Source: Erythrobacter sp. (lineage in GTDB: Bacteria > Pseudomonadota > Alphaproteobacteria > Sphingomonadales > Sphingomonadaceae). From it: 64,000 bases of DNA. The notes beneath the pieces were generated by a model that saw only the letters and a program-made list of their open reading frames with translations, was not told where the DNA came from and did no database searches. Shown here one piece after another: positions 17,393 to 27,120 of this stretch (the stretch's first letter is position 1; every line of letters starts with the position of its first letter). Made by a program: the position numbers and the translations under genes. Where the stretch lies: NCBI GenBank assembly GCA_009993605.1, contig JAACTB010000019.1, positions 26,562 to 90,561 on the forward strand, written 5' to 3'.

Positions 17393-18600
17393 GCGTCGAT
17401 TGCGCACAGATCGCCGCGCAGGCGGGTTCGGGCGTCGCGGCGGCGCTGCGTGCGGTCGATTGCACGGCGGGGCAGGTCACGTCCGAAGCCTTCGGGCGCC
17501 TGTTCGCGCCGGGCGGATCGATGGCGACGGTGCTGACGATCCTGCTGACGCTCTATATCGCGATCTTCGGGCTCCAGCTCCTGACCGGCCGGTCGAGCCT
17601 CGGCGTGCGCGCGCTGACGCCGCGCATGATCACGATCGGCCTCGTGCTGACCTTCGCGACCAGCTGGGTCGCCTATCAGAGCGTCGTCTGGAATCTCGTC
17701 GTAGGTGGGCCGAACCAGCTGGCGGGCATCCTCACCGGCGTAGACGGTTCCGCCACGGACGTCTTCGCGCAGAAGATCGACGTGGTCTTTCTCGCCATTC
17801 AGGAAGCGAGCCAGGGGCAGGACGATATCTCGGCCTTTTCCCCGCCGGGGATGATGTGGATGGGCGCGATGCTGTTTATGCTCGGCACGCTGGGCCTCCT
17901 CGTCACCGCCAAGATCGCGCTCGCCATCCTGCTGGCGCTTGGGCCGGTCTTCGTCGTCATGGCGCTGTTCAACGGCACGCGCGGGCTGTTCGCGGGCTGG
18001 CTGAAGGGTGTCGTGATGCTGGCGCTGGCGCCGCTGTTCGCGGTGCTCGGCGGGACGATCATGCTCGAACTCGCGGTGCCGATCCTCAGCAGGCTGGTGG
18101 CGACGCCGGGCGAGATCAACGCCCAGGCGGCGATGGGCTTCTTCATGATCGGGGCGGTGCATGTCGCGCTGATGGTCCTGGTCCTCAAGACGACTGCGAC
18201 GATGGTCGGCGGCTGGACGGTGTTCGGCCTCGCCGGATCGGACAAAGACCGGGACGCAGGCGTCAACACCGCTTCCGTCCCCGCGGCCCAGACCGCCGCT
18301 GCCTATAATGCGCGCCAGACCGAAGCGGCGCAGGCGGCCAGCAATTCGATGGCCCAGGCGCGCCAGATCAACCTGTCGGCCCAGCAGGTCGCCTCTGCGG
18401 CCAATGACGGGGCAGGTGGCGCCGCTTACGCTGGCGGCAGCGGCGGCGCGCGCACGGTCAAGGTGTTCGCCACCGCTTCAGGTGGCGCTCAGGCAGCGCC
18501 GCTAAAATCCGGCCCGTCGCGCGCGCAAGGGGTAGGAAGCCGGTTCCGCTCGCCCGAAGCTGCGCGCAATGGTGCGAAATCCCTGGAGACAAAATCATGA
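17389..18600 (+). CDS. virB6: VirB6 channel protein
   Basis: A 403-residue polytopic membrane protein of the VirB6/TrbL family. Several hydrophobic helices span about residues 45-285, including a Gly/Ala-rich block around LAILLALGPVFVVMALF. An Ala/Gln-rich hydrophilic C-terminal tail follows. VirB6 lines the inner-membrane part of the channel. ATGA overlaps join it to virB4 on one side and virB9 on the other. Confidence 0.92.
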   Translation: MSVDCAQIAAQAGSGVAAALRAVDCTAGQVTSEAFGRLFAPGGSMATVLTILLTLYIAIFGLQLLTGRSSLGVRALTPRMITIGLVLTFATSWVAYQSVVWNLVVGGPNQLAGILTGVDGSATDVFAQKIDVVFLAIQEASQGQDDISAFSPPGMMWMGAMLFMLGTLGLLVTAKIALAILLALGPVFVVMALFNGTRGLFAGWLKGVVMLALAPLFAVLGGTIMLELAVPILSRLVATPGEINAQAAMGFFMIGAVHVALMVLVLKTTATMVGGWTVFGLAGSDKDRDAGVNTASVPAAQTAAAYNARQTEAAQAASNSMAQARQINLSAQQVASAANDGAGGAAYAGGSGGARTVKVFATASGGAQAAPLKSGPSRAQGVGSRFRSPEAARNGAKSLETKS

Positions 18601-19421
18601 TCCGCCCGGTCGCAACGGCGCTCGCCCTCTTTCTCGCATCCGCAGGCCCGCTCGCCGTGCCGGCCCACGCCGACGATGCGCGCCTGGTCGAAGTCCGCTA
18701 CGATGAAAGCCGCGTCGTGCGCATCAACGGCCAGGTAAAGGTCCAGGCGACGATCAAGTTCGCCGAGGACGAAGCGATCGAGAACGTTGCCATCGGCGAT
18801 TCCGAAAGCTGGCAGGTCACGCCCAACAAGCGCGCGAACCTGTTGTTCGTGAAGCCGCTCAGCCCGCGCGCCTCGACCAATATGACGGTGGTGACGAACG
18901 AGCGGACCTATCTGTTCGATCTCGTCGCTTCGCCGTCCGCGCGGCCGATCTACGTGCTGAGCTTCACCTATCCCGAAAAGCCCAAGCCCATCGAACTGCC
19001 GGGCGAGACGCAGCTGGCGGACGCGCGCACCCCGACAGAAGTCGCCGCCGCGCAGGATCCGCTCGCGGTGCAGGATCCGGCCGAGCTCAATTTCGCGTGG
19101 GCCGCCAGCGGCGATGCGGCGCTCCTGCCGGTGCGCACTTTCGACGATGGCGAGGCGGTGTTCATGACTTGGCCGGAAGGAAGAGCGGTTCCCGCCATCC
19201 TGATGGCCGGACCCAAGGGGACCGAGGGGCCCGTCAATTTCACGGTGCGCGGCGATACGATCGTGGTCGACGGCGTGCCGAGCGAAATCGTGCTGCGATC
19301 GGGCGAGGATCGTGCGGTGCTGGTCTATTCCGGCCCGGACCTCGCGGAACGCAGGGCGGCTGCCTCTGCAAGAACTGCCACCGCCGGATCGACCTTCGCG
19401 TCGGCTAAGGAGATGAAATGA
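18597..19421 (+). CDS. virB9: VirB9 outer-membrane core component
   Basis: A 274-residue VirB9/CagX-family protein. A signal peptide ends at VPAHA, an N-terminal beta domain follows (DARLVEVRYDESRVVRI), and the C-terminal domain starts near residue 158 with LNFAWAASG. In typical systems VirB9 forms the outer-membrane core with VirB7 and VirB10; no virB7 is seen here. It overlaps both neighbouring genes by 4 nt. Confidence 0.93.
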   Translation: MIRPVATALALFLASAGPLAVPAHADDARLVEVRYDESRVVRINGQVKVQATIKFAEDEAIENVAIGDSESWQVTPNKRANLLFVKPLSPRASTNMTVVTNERTYLFDLVASPSARPIYVLSFTYPEKPKPIELPGETQLADARTPTEVAAAQDPLAVQDPAELNFAWAASGDAALLPVRTFDDGEAVFMTWPEGRAVPAILMAGPKGTEGPVNFTVRGDTIVVDGVPSEIVLRSGEDRAVLVYSGPDLAERRAAASARTATAGSTFASAKEMK

Positions 19422-20560
19422 TGCGTATGGCCATGCGATTGCCGCCCAAGAACGAAGCGACGGGCGCCGCCAACGATGTCGATCCGCGCGATGAGAGCGA
19501 GGCCGAGATCATCGATCTCGCATCGCGCAACGCCTATCCGGCGGTCGCGGCCAAGAAGGGCAAGACCGAAGGGCTCGGCATGGTAGCGGGCATCGCTCTG
19601 GTCGCCGGGCTCGGCCTGGTGACGCTGTGGAGCATGAATTCGGCGCGTATGGACGAACCCGAAGGCGTCGGCGGTCAGCAGGCCCAGGCCGTGCCCCCGC
19701 CCGTCGAACAGGTTCCCGAAGGCGTGGTGATACCGGACGCCGCGGTGACTCCGGCGCAGGGCGGGTTCGTGCAGGCCGATCCGGCACCGTCCCCGGTCTA
19801 TTCCGCTCCGCCTCTGGTCGCCCCGGCGCCGATGGGCAATCCCTATGCCAGCCCGACCGTTGTGTTCGATTCCAGCGCCTCGCCATCGACGCTCGCGCCG
19901 GGTGAGACCGGTGCACCCGCAGGCGGCGAAAGCGCCGTGACGGCGGGCAATTCGCCGGGCGATTTCGCCAGCCGCGTCGGCGGCGTCGGCGGCGCTCCGG
20001 CGCGCGCGCAGGCGATGGCCAATCCGGGCACCACGGTCACGCAGGGTACGCTGATCCCCGCCGTGCTCGAAACCGCGATCGATACCAACGTCCCCGGCTA
20101 TGTCCGCGCGGTCGTCAGCCAGGATGTGCGCAGTTTCGATGGCACGCGCGTGCTCGTGCCCCGGTCGAGCCGCCTGATCGGCCAGTACCAGTCGGGCATC
20201 CAGGGCGGGCAGAAGCGCGCCTATGTCATCTGGACGCGTTTGATCCGGCCCGATGGAGCCTCGGTCAATCTCGCCTCGCCGGCGATAGGCTTCGACGGGA
20301 CGACGGGGCTTGCCGGCAAGGTCTCGGGCGACGGGTTCTTCAGCCGCTTCGGCTCGGCCATGCTGCTGTCCGTTGTCGGCGGGCTCGGCACTCTGGCGAG
20401 CGGCGGAGCGGGCGCGGTCGTTCTCGGCGGGGCGGGCACGTCCGCTGCGGCGACGGCGGCGCAGCAGGACAGCCAGCGCAGCCCCACGGTGCGCGTACGG
20501 CAGGGCGAACCGATCCGCATCTTCACCGCGCGCGATCTCGATTTCACGCAGGTCAGCTGA
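19418..20560 (+). CDS. virB10: VirB10 core protein
   Basis: A 380-residue VirB10/TrbI-family protein. A cytoplasmic N-terminus is followed by one membrane helix (about residues 50-68), a Pro-rich periplasmic linker, and the C-terminal beta-barrel domain with GTLIPAVLETAIDT and LVPRSSRLIGQYQ. VirB10 spans both membranes and links ATPase activity to the outer-membrane pore. The hydrophobic Gly/Ala stretch near residues 310-345 corresponds to the pore-forming antenna region. Confidence 0.95.
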   Translation: MMRMAMRLPPKNEATGAANDVDPRDESEAEIIDLASRNAYPAVAAKKGKTEGLGMVAGIALVAGLGLVTLWSMNSARMDEPEGVGGQQAQAVPPPVEQVPEGVVIPDAAVTPAQGGFVQADPAPSPVYSAPPLVAPAPMGNPYASPTVVFDSSASPSTLAPGETGAPAGGESAVTAGNSPGDFASRVGGVGGAPARAQAMANPGTTVTQGTLIPAVLETAIDTNVPGYVRAVVSQDVRSFDGTRVLVPRSSRLIGQYQSGIQGGQKRAYVIWTRLIRPDGASVNLASPAIGFDGTTGLAGKVSGDGFFSRFGSAMLLSVVGGLGTLASGGAGAVVLGGAGTSAAATAAQQDSQRSPTVRVRQGEPIRIFTARDLDFTQVS

Positions 20561-20576
20561 ACGGCACGACCGGACG

Positions 20577-21593
20577 ATGAGCGCCGAGATCCACCCCTTC
20601 CAGGGCCAGCCCGAGGATAGCGATCCCGCCCCCGTCATCGGCGAGCGCAGCGTCTATCTCGACGCCTATCTCGCCCCGTTCCGCGAATGGCTGGACCGCG
20701 ACACCGTCACCGAAATCCTCGTCAACGGGCCGGGCGAGGTGTGGGTGGAAGACAGCGCGCAACCGGGAATGCAATGCCATCGCATTCCCGAGATCGACGA
20801 TCGCCTGATTCAGCGCCTCGCCGAACAGGTCGCCCGCGTCAGCCATCAGGGGATCAACCGCGAACATCCGCTTCTGGGCGCGACCTTGCCGGATGGCGCG
20901 CGTGTCCAGTTCTGCGGCCCACCCGCATCGCGCCGCCACTGGGCGATGGCGATCCGCCGCCACCGCAGGCTCGACCTGCCGCTCGACGCCTATGATCGCG
21001 GACCGCTGCGCCCGGTGACGCATGGTGCGATGCCCGATCCGCAGAAAGAGCCGATCCCCTTCCTGCGCGAAGCGATCCGCCAGCGCCGCACCATCCTGAT
21101 CTCGGGCGGTACCAGCACGGGCAAGACCACCTTCCTGAACGCCATGCTCGGCGAGATACCGAAGCACGAGCGCGTGGTTCTGGTGGAGGATACGCCCGAA
21201 CTGAAACTGCCGGGCGATAACGGAGTCGGCCTCGTCGCGGTGAAGGGCGAATTGGGCGAAGCCAAGGTCACTTCGAACGAATTGCTGCAAGCCGCGCTCC
21301 GCCTTCGGCCCGACCGGATCGTGCTCGGCGAATTGCGCGGGGCGGAGAGCGTGAGCTTCCTGCGCGCCATCAACACCGGCCATCCGGGCAGCTTTTCGAC
21401 GATCCACGCCAACAGCCTGCGCGGCGCGCTCGAGCAATTGTCGCTGATGGTGATGCAGACCGGGATCGGCCTCACGCGCAGCGATACGATCGCCTATGCG
21501 TCCAGCGTGATCGACGTCCTCGTCCAGCTGGGCCGCGACGATCGCGGCGGGCGCGGGATCAGCCAGATATCGCTGAGCGCCGATCTCGTCTGA
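20577..21593 (+). CDS. virB11: VirB11 secretion ATPase
   Basis: A 338-residue hexameric ATPase of the VirB11/GspE superfamily. Walker A GGTSTGKT spans residues 177-184, the Asp box is VLVEDTPEL (201-209), Walker B lies in PDRIVLGELRG (245-255), and the His box is TGHPGSFSTIHANS (267-280). It switches the machine between pilus assembly and substrate transfer. The ATG at 20577 matches the family N-terminus. It is the last gene of the operon; no virD4 coupling ATPase follows. Confidence 0.96.
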   Translation: MSAEIHPFQGQPEDSDPAPVIGERSVYLDAYLAPFREWLDRDTVTEILVNGPGEVWVEDSAQPGMQCHRIPEIDDRLIQRLAEQVARVSHQGINREHPLLGATLPDGARVQFCGPPASRRHWAMAIRRHRRLDLPLDAYDRGPLRPVTHGAMPDPQKEPIPFLREAIRQRRTILISGGTSTGKTTFLNAMLGEIPKHERVVLVEDTPELKLPGDNGVGLVAVKGELGEAKVTSNELLQAALRLRPDRIVLGELRGAESVSFLRAINTGHPGSFSTIHANSLRGALEQLSLMVMQTGIGLTRSDTIAYASSVIDVLVQLGRDDRGGRGISQISLSADLV

Positions 21594-21754
21594 CCTATCC
21601 TGATTGTGCACGTGCGAATGGCGGTTTTTCGCCCGCCAAACCTTCAGAAGATACGCCGCGTAACATTGCTGCGTAGGCCCTTGCCAAGATTACCGTTTGT
21701 GTTAGCCTCTCCGCGATAGACCGCATGAAAGCGGCATCGACAGGGAGAGGGATT

Positions 21755-24685
21755 ATGAGGGTCAAGGCCACTCTATTGGCCGGTCTGTGTGCCGGCGCGT
21801 TCGCATTGCCGGCTCATGCGCAATCGGCAGGCGACAGCGATCTCGAAGATCCGCAGATCAATTCGCCGACCATCATCGTCACCGCCCAGCGCCAGAGCCA
21901 GAGCCTTCAGGAAGTCCCGATCGCGGTCAGCGCCTTCGACGCGGAGGCTCTGGAGGCCCAGCAGATCGAAAACGCGGCGGACCTCCAGCTGACGCTGCCC
22001 AACGTCTCCTTCACGAAGTCGAACTTCACCGCGTCGAGCTTCACTATTCGCGGCATCGGCGATCTCTGCGTCGGCGTGACCTGCGACAGCGCCACCGCGA
22101 TTCACACCAACGGATCGCCGCTGTTCGGCACGCGCCTCTTCGAGACGGAATATTTCGACCTCGAACGGATCGAGGTGCTGCGCGGGCCGCAGGGCACCCT
22201 GTTCGGGCGCAACGCGACTTCGGGCGTGGTCAACGTCGTCACCGCGAAGCCCGAAATGGGCCAATTCGCCGGGGCTGCCGAATTCGAATACGGGAATTAC
22301 GAGAGCATCAAGGCCAAGGGCATGATCAACGTGCCGATCGGCGATACCCTCGCCGCGCGGGTCGCGGGCTTCTACCTCAACCGCGACGGGTTCACGACCA
22401 ATCTGTTCGACGATTCCCAGATCGACGGGCGCGACATGTATGCTGTGCGCGGTTCACTGCGTTTCGAACCGACCGCGAGCACCACGATCGACCTGATGGG
22501 CTTCTATTTCCGCGAGAACGACGACCGTTTGCGCATCCAGAAGCAATTGTGCCAGCGCGATCCGACGGGTGTGCTTGGCTGCCTCGCCAACCGGCTCGAT
22601 TTCGACAGCACCAACGCCAATTCCACGCTGGCGACGGTGCTGAGCTCGCAGGAACTGTTCCGCATCCAGGGCATCCCGGCCGCGCTCGGCCTGGGTAGCG
22701 TCTATGGACGTGACGGCTATGCCGGTTTCGACGAGCCGGACGATGTCCGCACCGTCAACACCGCTTTCACGCCGGATTATTTCGCCGACGAATTGCAGGT
22801 GCAGGCGCATCTCGACCAGCAATTGGGGGCGATGAACCTGTCGCTGACCGGCATTTACCAGGAAACCACGGTCGATTCGCGCCAGGACTACAATCTCGGC
22901 GTGCTCGACCGGTCGGGCTATGCGACCGCGCTCAACACGCTGGCCTTCTTCGCCGCGAACGGCCTGCCGACCGGCCTCGCACCGCCATTCCCTGCCTTCG
23001 TGCCCGGATCGAACGCCTATTTCGCGCCGATCGCCGCCGCGCTGACGCCGCAGGGGCCGGGTGGCCCGCTCTGCACCTCGGACAATGACGACGGCAATCG
23101 CGGCGCCTTCGAAGGCAATTCGCTGTGCTCCAGCGTGCCGCTCAACTTCGACCGCTCCAATCAGGACCAGACCGCCTGGTCGGCGGAAGCGATCCTGAGC
23201 AGCGATTTCGACGGACCGTTCAACTTCCTGATCGGCGGCATCTATGCCGAAACGGAGGTGAGCGAGAACAGCTATTACGTGAACTCGTTCGGCCTCGATT
23301 ACGCGACCGCGATCCTCGGCACCTTCTCGGCCTTCGCGAACGGGTTGCCGCCATCCTACCTCGCGACGTCGATGTACCGGAACAACACGACCGACTTCAA
23401 ACTGGAGAGCTTCGGCATCTTCGCGGAAGCCTATATCGACCTGACCGACCGGCTGAGCTTCACCGGCGGTATCCGCTATAACGACGACAGCAAGACCGTC
23501 GCGGGCCGCACCACGCTGGCCAATTTCCTCAATCCCTTCAGCAATGACGGCGATCCGTTCGATTCGCCGTTCGTCGGCTCGTTCGATGCCGATGCAAGTA
23601 CGGCGGGCAATCAGCTGTTGCAGCAACGCCAGGCTTCGTTCGACGCGATTACCGGGCGCGCCGTGCTCGATTACGAGATCTCTCCCGACAACAATCTCTA
23701 TGTCAGCTATTCGCGGGGCTACAAATCGGGCGGGATCAACCCGCCGGTCGCGCCGGAATTCAACGTCAACGAATTCTTCGGGCCGGAAAAGGTCGACGCT
23801 TTCGAGATCGGCTCGAAGAATATCTTCCTCAACGGCGCCGCGCAGATCAATCTCACGGGCTTCTTCTACAAGTACAAGGGTTTGCAGCTTAGCCGCATCG
23901 TGAACCGGACATCGGTCAACGATACGATCGACGCCGACATCTACGGGGCCGAACTGGAAACTGTGTTTCGCCCCAGCGACGATCTGTTGATCAACATGAA
24001 TTTGAGCGTCCTCAACGCGAAGGTGGCGGGCGACCAGTTCTTCAGCAACCCGCGCGATCCGGGTGGCGGCGATCCCAGCGCGGTCATCATCAAGGACATC
24101 TCGAACGGCTCGCTCTGCGCGGTGACCGGGGCTGGGGCTCGCGCCTTCGTCTCCGCGGTCAATCCGGCACTGGGCCTTCGCGGGCCGACCGCCTTCCCGT
24201 CGGATGGCGGCATCGCATCGACCGGCGCTTTCTCGATCTGTTCGGTCTTGTCGCAGCAGGCGGCGGCGATCGGCCAGGCCTTTGGCGGGGTCCAGGTGCT
24301 GAGCCCGGGTGTCGAAGTCAATCTGCGCGGAAACAAGCTGCCCCAGGCCCCCAATCTCAAGGCCTCGGTCGGCGCGCAATATACGATCCGCTTCGACAAC
24401 GACATGAGCCTGGTCCCGCGCTTCGATCTCGCGCTGACGGGCGAGCAGTTCGGCAACGTCTTCAACGGCCGCGTCAACCGCATCGAACCCTTCGTGCAAG
24501 CGAATGCGCAGATCCAGCTGAACGGGCCTGACAACCGCTTCTTCGTGCGCGGGTTCATTCAGAATATCTTCGATGCGAACTCGATCACCGGCCTTTACGT
24601 GACCGATGCGAGCTCGGGGAATTTCACCAATATCTTCACGCTCGATCCGCGCCGCTACGGTATCGCGGTGGGGGCGAGCTTCTAG
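21755..24685 (+). CDS. TonB-dependent outer-membrane receptor
   Basis: A 976-residue receptor. The ATG at 21755 is chosen for its GGGAGAGG site; an earlier in-frame ATG has none. The signal peptide ends at PAHAQ. The TonB-box region is SPTIIVTAQ, and the plug includes ERIEVLRGPQGTLFGRNATS, typical of the large sphingomonad TBDR group. The barrel ends in the C-terminal Phe (GVAVGASF-type end). No neighbouring enzyme or regulator hints at a substrate. It lies just after the virB operon but is a separate unit with its own leader and terminator. Confidence 0.93.
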   Translation: MRVKATLLAGLCAGAFALPAHAQSAGDSDLEDPQINSPTIIVTAQRQSQSLQEVPIAVSAFDAEALEAQQIENAADLQLTLPNVSFTKSNFTASSFTIRGIGDLCVGVTCDSATAIHTNGSPLFGTRLFETEYFDLERIEVLRGPQGTLFGRNATSGVVNVVTAKPEMGQFAGAAEFEYGNYESIKAKGMINVPIGDTLAARVAGFYLNRDGFTTNLFDDSQIDGRDMYAVRGSLRFEPTASTTIDLMGFYFRENDDRLRIQKQLCQRDPTGVLGCLANRLDFDSTNANSTLATVLSSQELFRIQGIPAALGLGSVYGRDGYAGFDEPDDVRTVNTAFTPDYFADELQVQAHLDQQLGAMNLSLTGIYQETTVDSRQDYNLGVLDRSGYATALNTLAFFAANGLPTGLAPPFPAFVPGSNAYFAPIAAALTPQGPGGPLCTSDNDDGNRGAFEGNSLCSSVPLNFDRSNQDQTAWSAEAILSSDFDGPFNFLIGGIYAETEVSENSYYVNSFGLDYATAILGTFSAFANGLPPSYLATSMYRNNTTDFKLESFGIFAEAYIDLTDRLSFTGGIRYNDDSKTVAGRTTLANFLNPFSNDGDPFDSPFVGSFDADASTAGNQLLQQRQASFDAITGRAVLDYEISPDNNLYVSYSRGYKSGGINPPVAPEFNVNEFFGPEKVDAFEIGSKNIFLNGAAQINLTGFFYKYKGLQLSRIVNRTSVNDTIDADIYGAELETVFRPSDDLLINMNLSVLNAKVAGDQFFSNPRDPGGGDPSAVIIKDISNGSLCAVTGAGARAFVSAVNPALGLRGPTAFPSDGGIASTGAFSICSVLSQQAAAIGQAFGGVQVLSPGVEVNLRGNKLPQAPNLKASVGAQYTIRFDNDMSLVPRFDLALTGEQFGNVFNGRVNRIEPFVQANAQIQLNGPDNRFFVRGFIQNIFDANSITGLYVTDASSGNFTNIFTLDPRRYGIAVGASF

Positions 24686-24710
24686 GAACCGGATCGGAGA
24701 GCGATCAGGA

Positions 24711-24741
24711 AAGGGCCGGGCGCTATCGCCCGGCCCTTTTT
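24711..24741. terminator. Rho-independent terminator between convergent genes
   Basis: GGGCCGGGCG pairs with CGCCCGGCCC around TATC-like loop bases and is followed by TTTTT. It ends the TBDR transcript and lies at the end of the convergent queuosine-precursor transporter gene. Confidence 0.92.
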
Positions 24742-25508
24742 CATATCCGCGACCGGTCCTTGGCGAAGGGCGAGAAGTCGGTGGCGGTGTCGAAAATCTC
24801 GACCCCCTCGCGCCGCTTCAGCCAGCCCACGACCGCGTAGGTGACGGGTGTCAGCAGTGCTTCCCACAAGACCTTGAGCGCCCAATTGGTGATCATCACA
24901 AGCAGGACATCGCCCGTTTCCCAAACGCCCAGAAAAGCGATCGGGTAGAAGAGAAGGCTGTCGACGCCCTGGCCGACCACGGTCGATCCGATCGTGCGGC
25001 TCCACAAAGCGCGGCCCTTCGTCCAGATCTTCATCTTCGCCATGACGAAGGAATTGACGAACTCCCCCACCCAGAAGGCGACGATCGAGGCAAAGACGAT
25101 GCGCGGGACGAGGCCGAAGACCTGTTCGTAGGCGTCCTGCCCGGTCCAGCTTGTCGCGGGCGGCATGGCGACCACGATCGCGCTCATCGCCGCCATGAAG
25201 ATAAGCGCCGCAAAGCCTGCCCAGATCACCCGGCGCGCGCGGGCATAGCCGTAAACCTCGGTCAATATGTCGCCGAGGACGTAGCTGATGGGGAAGAACA
25301 GGATGCCCGCGCCGAAGATGAAGGTCCCGTCCGCGGCGGGCCACCAGCCTTCGGGCCAGAAAGGAACCGGCACGGCGGACAATTTCGCCGCACCGATGAT
25401 GTTCGACAGAAGGAGAACCGTGACGAACCCCGCCATCACGAGATCGAAATAGCGAAAGCTCGGGCTATCGGGCGCCATGGCCGAGAGGTTTGTGGCGGGC
25501 TTTTCCAT
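24741..25508 (-). CDS. yhhQ: Queuosine precursor transporter (YhhQ/VUT family)
   Basis: A 255-residue inner-membrane protein with about six hydrophobic helices. The family signature FPISYVLGDILTEVYGY is at about residues 73-89, with the later GQGVDSLLFYP. The family imports queuine-type precursors used for tRNA wobble-base modification. The ATG at 25508 (MEKPATN) is used; MAPDSP, 30 nt later, is also possible. It is followed by tRNA-Arg upstream on the other strand. Confidence 0.88.
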   Translation of the reverse strand: MEKPATNLSAMAPDSPSFRYFDLVMAGFVTVLLLSNIIGAAKLSAVPVPFWPEGWWPAADGTFIFGAGILFFPISYVLGDILTEVYGYARARRVIWAGFAALIFMAAMSAIVVAMPPATSWTGQDAYEQVFGLVPRIVFASIVAFWVGEFVNSFVMAKMKIWTKGRALWSRTIGSTVVGQGVDSLLFYPIAFLGVWETGDVLLVMITNWALKVLWEALLTPVTYAVVGWLKRREGVEIFDTATDFSPFAKDRSRI

Positions 25509-25569
25509 CGGATGTGCGCTTATCCGCGATTGGCGCGCCCGCAAAGCGGCGTTATGACGCCCCCGGCGC

Positions 25570-25646
25570 GCGCCCGTAGCTCATCTGGATAGAGCGCGAG
25601 ACTTCTAATCTTGAGGCAGCAGGTTCGAGTCCTGCCGGGCGCGCCA
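25570..25646 (+). tRNA. tRNA-Arg (anticodon UCU)
   Basis: A 77-nt cloverleaf. The acceptor stem GCGCCCG pairs with CGGGCGC, followed by G and an encoded CCA. The anticodon arm CGAGA-CTTCTAA-TCTTG places TCT at the anticodon. The T arm contains GGTTCGAGTCC. The Nudix gene's stop directly abuts the 3' end on the other strand. Confidence 0.97.
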
Positions 25647-26426
25647 TCATCCCCGCATCGCGCTGTCGAGAATTTCCTCCGTGACCGGATATCCGGCATC
25701 GTGGGGGATGCGCAGGACCGGGTGCGGCCCGCTCTCGTCGATTTCGGGCGTGATCGTCCGAACCGGGGTCGCTTCGGCATGAGCGCGCGCCTCGCCATAG
25801 CTCGAGAATTGAGCGAGCCGTTCGAGATTGCGCCGCGTTGGGAAGATCACCGAGATCTCGCCCCGTTCGGCCATGGCGAGCGCATCCTTGGCGCTGGTCC
25901 AGAACAGGCGCGTGTTCTCGGTCTCGTCCACGGCGACATCCACGGCGCCGGTGCCGAGATCGGCGAGATAAAAGCGGGTGTCGAAAATCCGGTCATGCGC
26001 CAGGCCAAGAGGAAGCCAGCGGGCGAAGGGGATCAGCGCGGCGGGATCGAGGCTCCAGCCGAAGCTTTCGAGTACCGGCGCCAGCGCGCCCTTTTTCAAA
26101 GCCAGCTCGCGCGCGTCGGCGGCGCGGTCCGCGTCGATCGCACCCGTCAGGCCGAGCGCCAGCCCGGTCTCTTCCAGGGTCTCCCGGATCGCGGCGATGC
26201 GATGCGCGAGTTCGTCGCGCTTCTCCTCGCCCGCATCCGGGGCCGAGTTCGCGGCCAGATCGCGGTCTTCGGGATCGACGCGGCCACCCGGGAAGACGGC
26301 CATGCCGCCTGCGAAGCGCAATTGCCGAGACCGCACGACCATCAGGATTTCGGGTTCCGGCGCGGCGCGTCCTTCGCGGAAGACGACCAGCGTGGCGGCG
26401 GGAATCGGATCGGGGGAGGGGGGCAT
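25647..26426 (-). CDS. Nudix hydrolase (NUDT19-like)
   Basis: A 259-residue Nudix-fold protein. The catalytic box begins GGRVDPEDRDL and continues with RETLEETGLAL. The two halves are separated by a 25-30-residue insertion, as in the NUDT7/8/19 group that act on CoA-type substrates. It probably hydrolyses a nucleoside-diphosphate-linked metabolite in the cytoplasm; the substrate is not determined. The ATG at 26426 (MPPSPDPIPAATLVV) is chosen because it starts the domain. Confidence 0.86.
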   Translation of the reverse strand: MPPSPDPIPAATLVVFREGRAAPEPEILMVVRSRQLRFAGGMAVFPGGRVDPEDRDLAANSAPDAGEEKRDELAHRIAAIRETLEETGLALGLTGAIDADRAADARELALKKGALAPVLESFGWSLDPAALIPFARWLPLGLAHDRIFDTRFYLADLGTGAVDVAVDETENTRLFWTSAKDALAMAERGEISVIFPTRRNLERLAQFSSYGEARAHAEATPVRTITPEIDESGPHPVLRIPHDAGYPVTEEILDSAMRG

Positions 26427-26659
26427 GGTCGGAATAGTGCCTGCGGCGCGCCATCTTGCCAAGCGGGGCGGAGCGGACGGCTTCACTGGCGTCGGAAAAA
26501 TTTACATCGCTTGCGAATGGTAGCGATGCGTTAACCATCGCGGGATTAGGATATGCGTCGAAAACGCGAACTGGCACGCTGTGTGCTTAGACTGCCATGT
26601 CTATGAAGTCTTCGATCAGAGGCGGGCCATTCTGGTTCTTGGCTCGCTTCCCCGCAAAA

Positions 26660-26699
26660 AGAAGCCCCCGCGATTTGGTCGTCGCGGGGGTTTTCTTTT
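26660..26699. terminator. Terminator downstream of grxD, bidirectional form
   Basis: CCCCCGCGA pairs with TCGCGGGGG around a short loop, with A-rich sequence on one side and TTTTCTTTT on the other. On the minus strand it ends the zeta-bolA-grxD unit. The 26427-26754 gap otherwise holds AT-richer sequence, possibly the Nudix promoter or a short RNA; no gene is supported there. Confidence 0.85.
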
Positions 26700-26754
26700 G
26701 TCCGGGATATCGGGACGATCGCTCGGGAAGCGCGAGGCGACCTAGGCACCTCTG

Positions 26755-27084
26755 TCAGGAAGCCTTGGCGACCTGCTTCTCGTCCATCAGGGCCAGCATT
26801 TCGCCGGCCTCGAACATTTCCATCATGATGTCGCTGCCGCCGACGAATTCGCCCTTCACGTAAAGCTGGGGAATGGTCGGCCAGTCGGAATAGGCCTTGA
26901 TCCCCTGGCGGATTTCCATGTCCTGCAACACGTCGACGCTTTCATAGCCGACGCCACAATGGTCGAGGATCGCGACCGCGCGGCTGGAAAAGCCGCATTG
27001 CGGAAAAAGCGGCGTACCCTTCATGAAGAGCACCACGTCGTTGGAACCGACGATGTCGGCAATGCGGGCGTTTGCGTCGGCCAT
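26755..27084 (-). CDS. grxD: Monothiol glutaredoxin Grx4
   Basis: A 109-residue CGFS-type glutaredoxin (CGFS at residues 30-33; KGTP at 22-25; [16 protein letters not shown] later). These proteins bind a [2Fe-2S] cluster with glutathione and work with BolA in iron-sulfur delivery and iron sensing. bolA is immediately upstream in the same unit, which fits that partnership. The ATG at 27084 gives the normal family length. Confidence 0.96.
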   Translation of the reverse strand: MADANARIADIVGSNDVVLFMKGTPLFPQCGFSSRAVAILDHCGVGYESVDVLQDMEIRQGIKAYSDWPTIPQLYVKGEFVGGSDIMMEMFEAGEMLALMDEKQVAKAS

Positions 27085-27120
27085 GAGACCAGATCCTTGA
27101 ATTATTGCGTTCAAATCTGG

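Noticed and set aside
13636..21593. Conjugative plasmid or integrative element
   Set aside because: No relaxase, coupling protein, integrase, partition genes or att repeats are visible; flanks are normal chromosomal genes.
26597..26863. 88-residue ORF downstream of the Nudix gene
   Set aside because: It reads through a strong terminator hairpin and into grxD antisense; no homology or convincing ribosome site.
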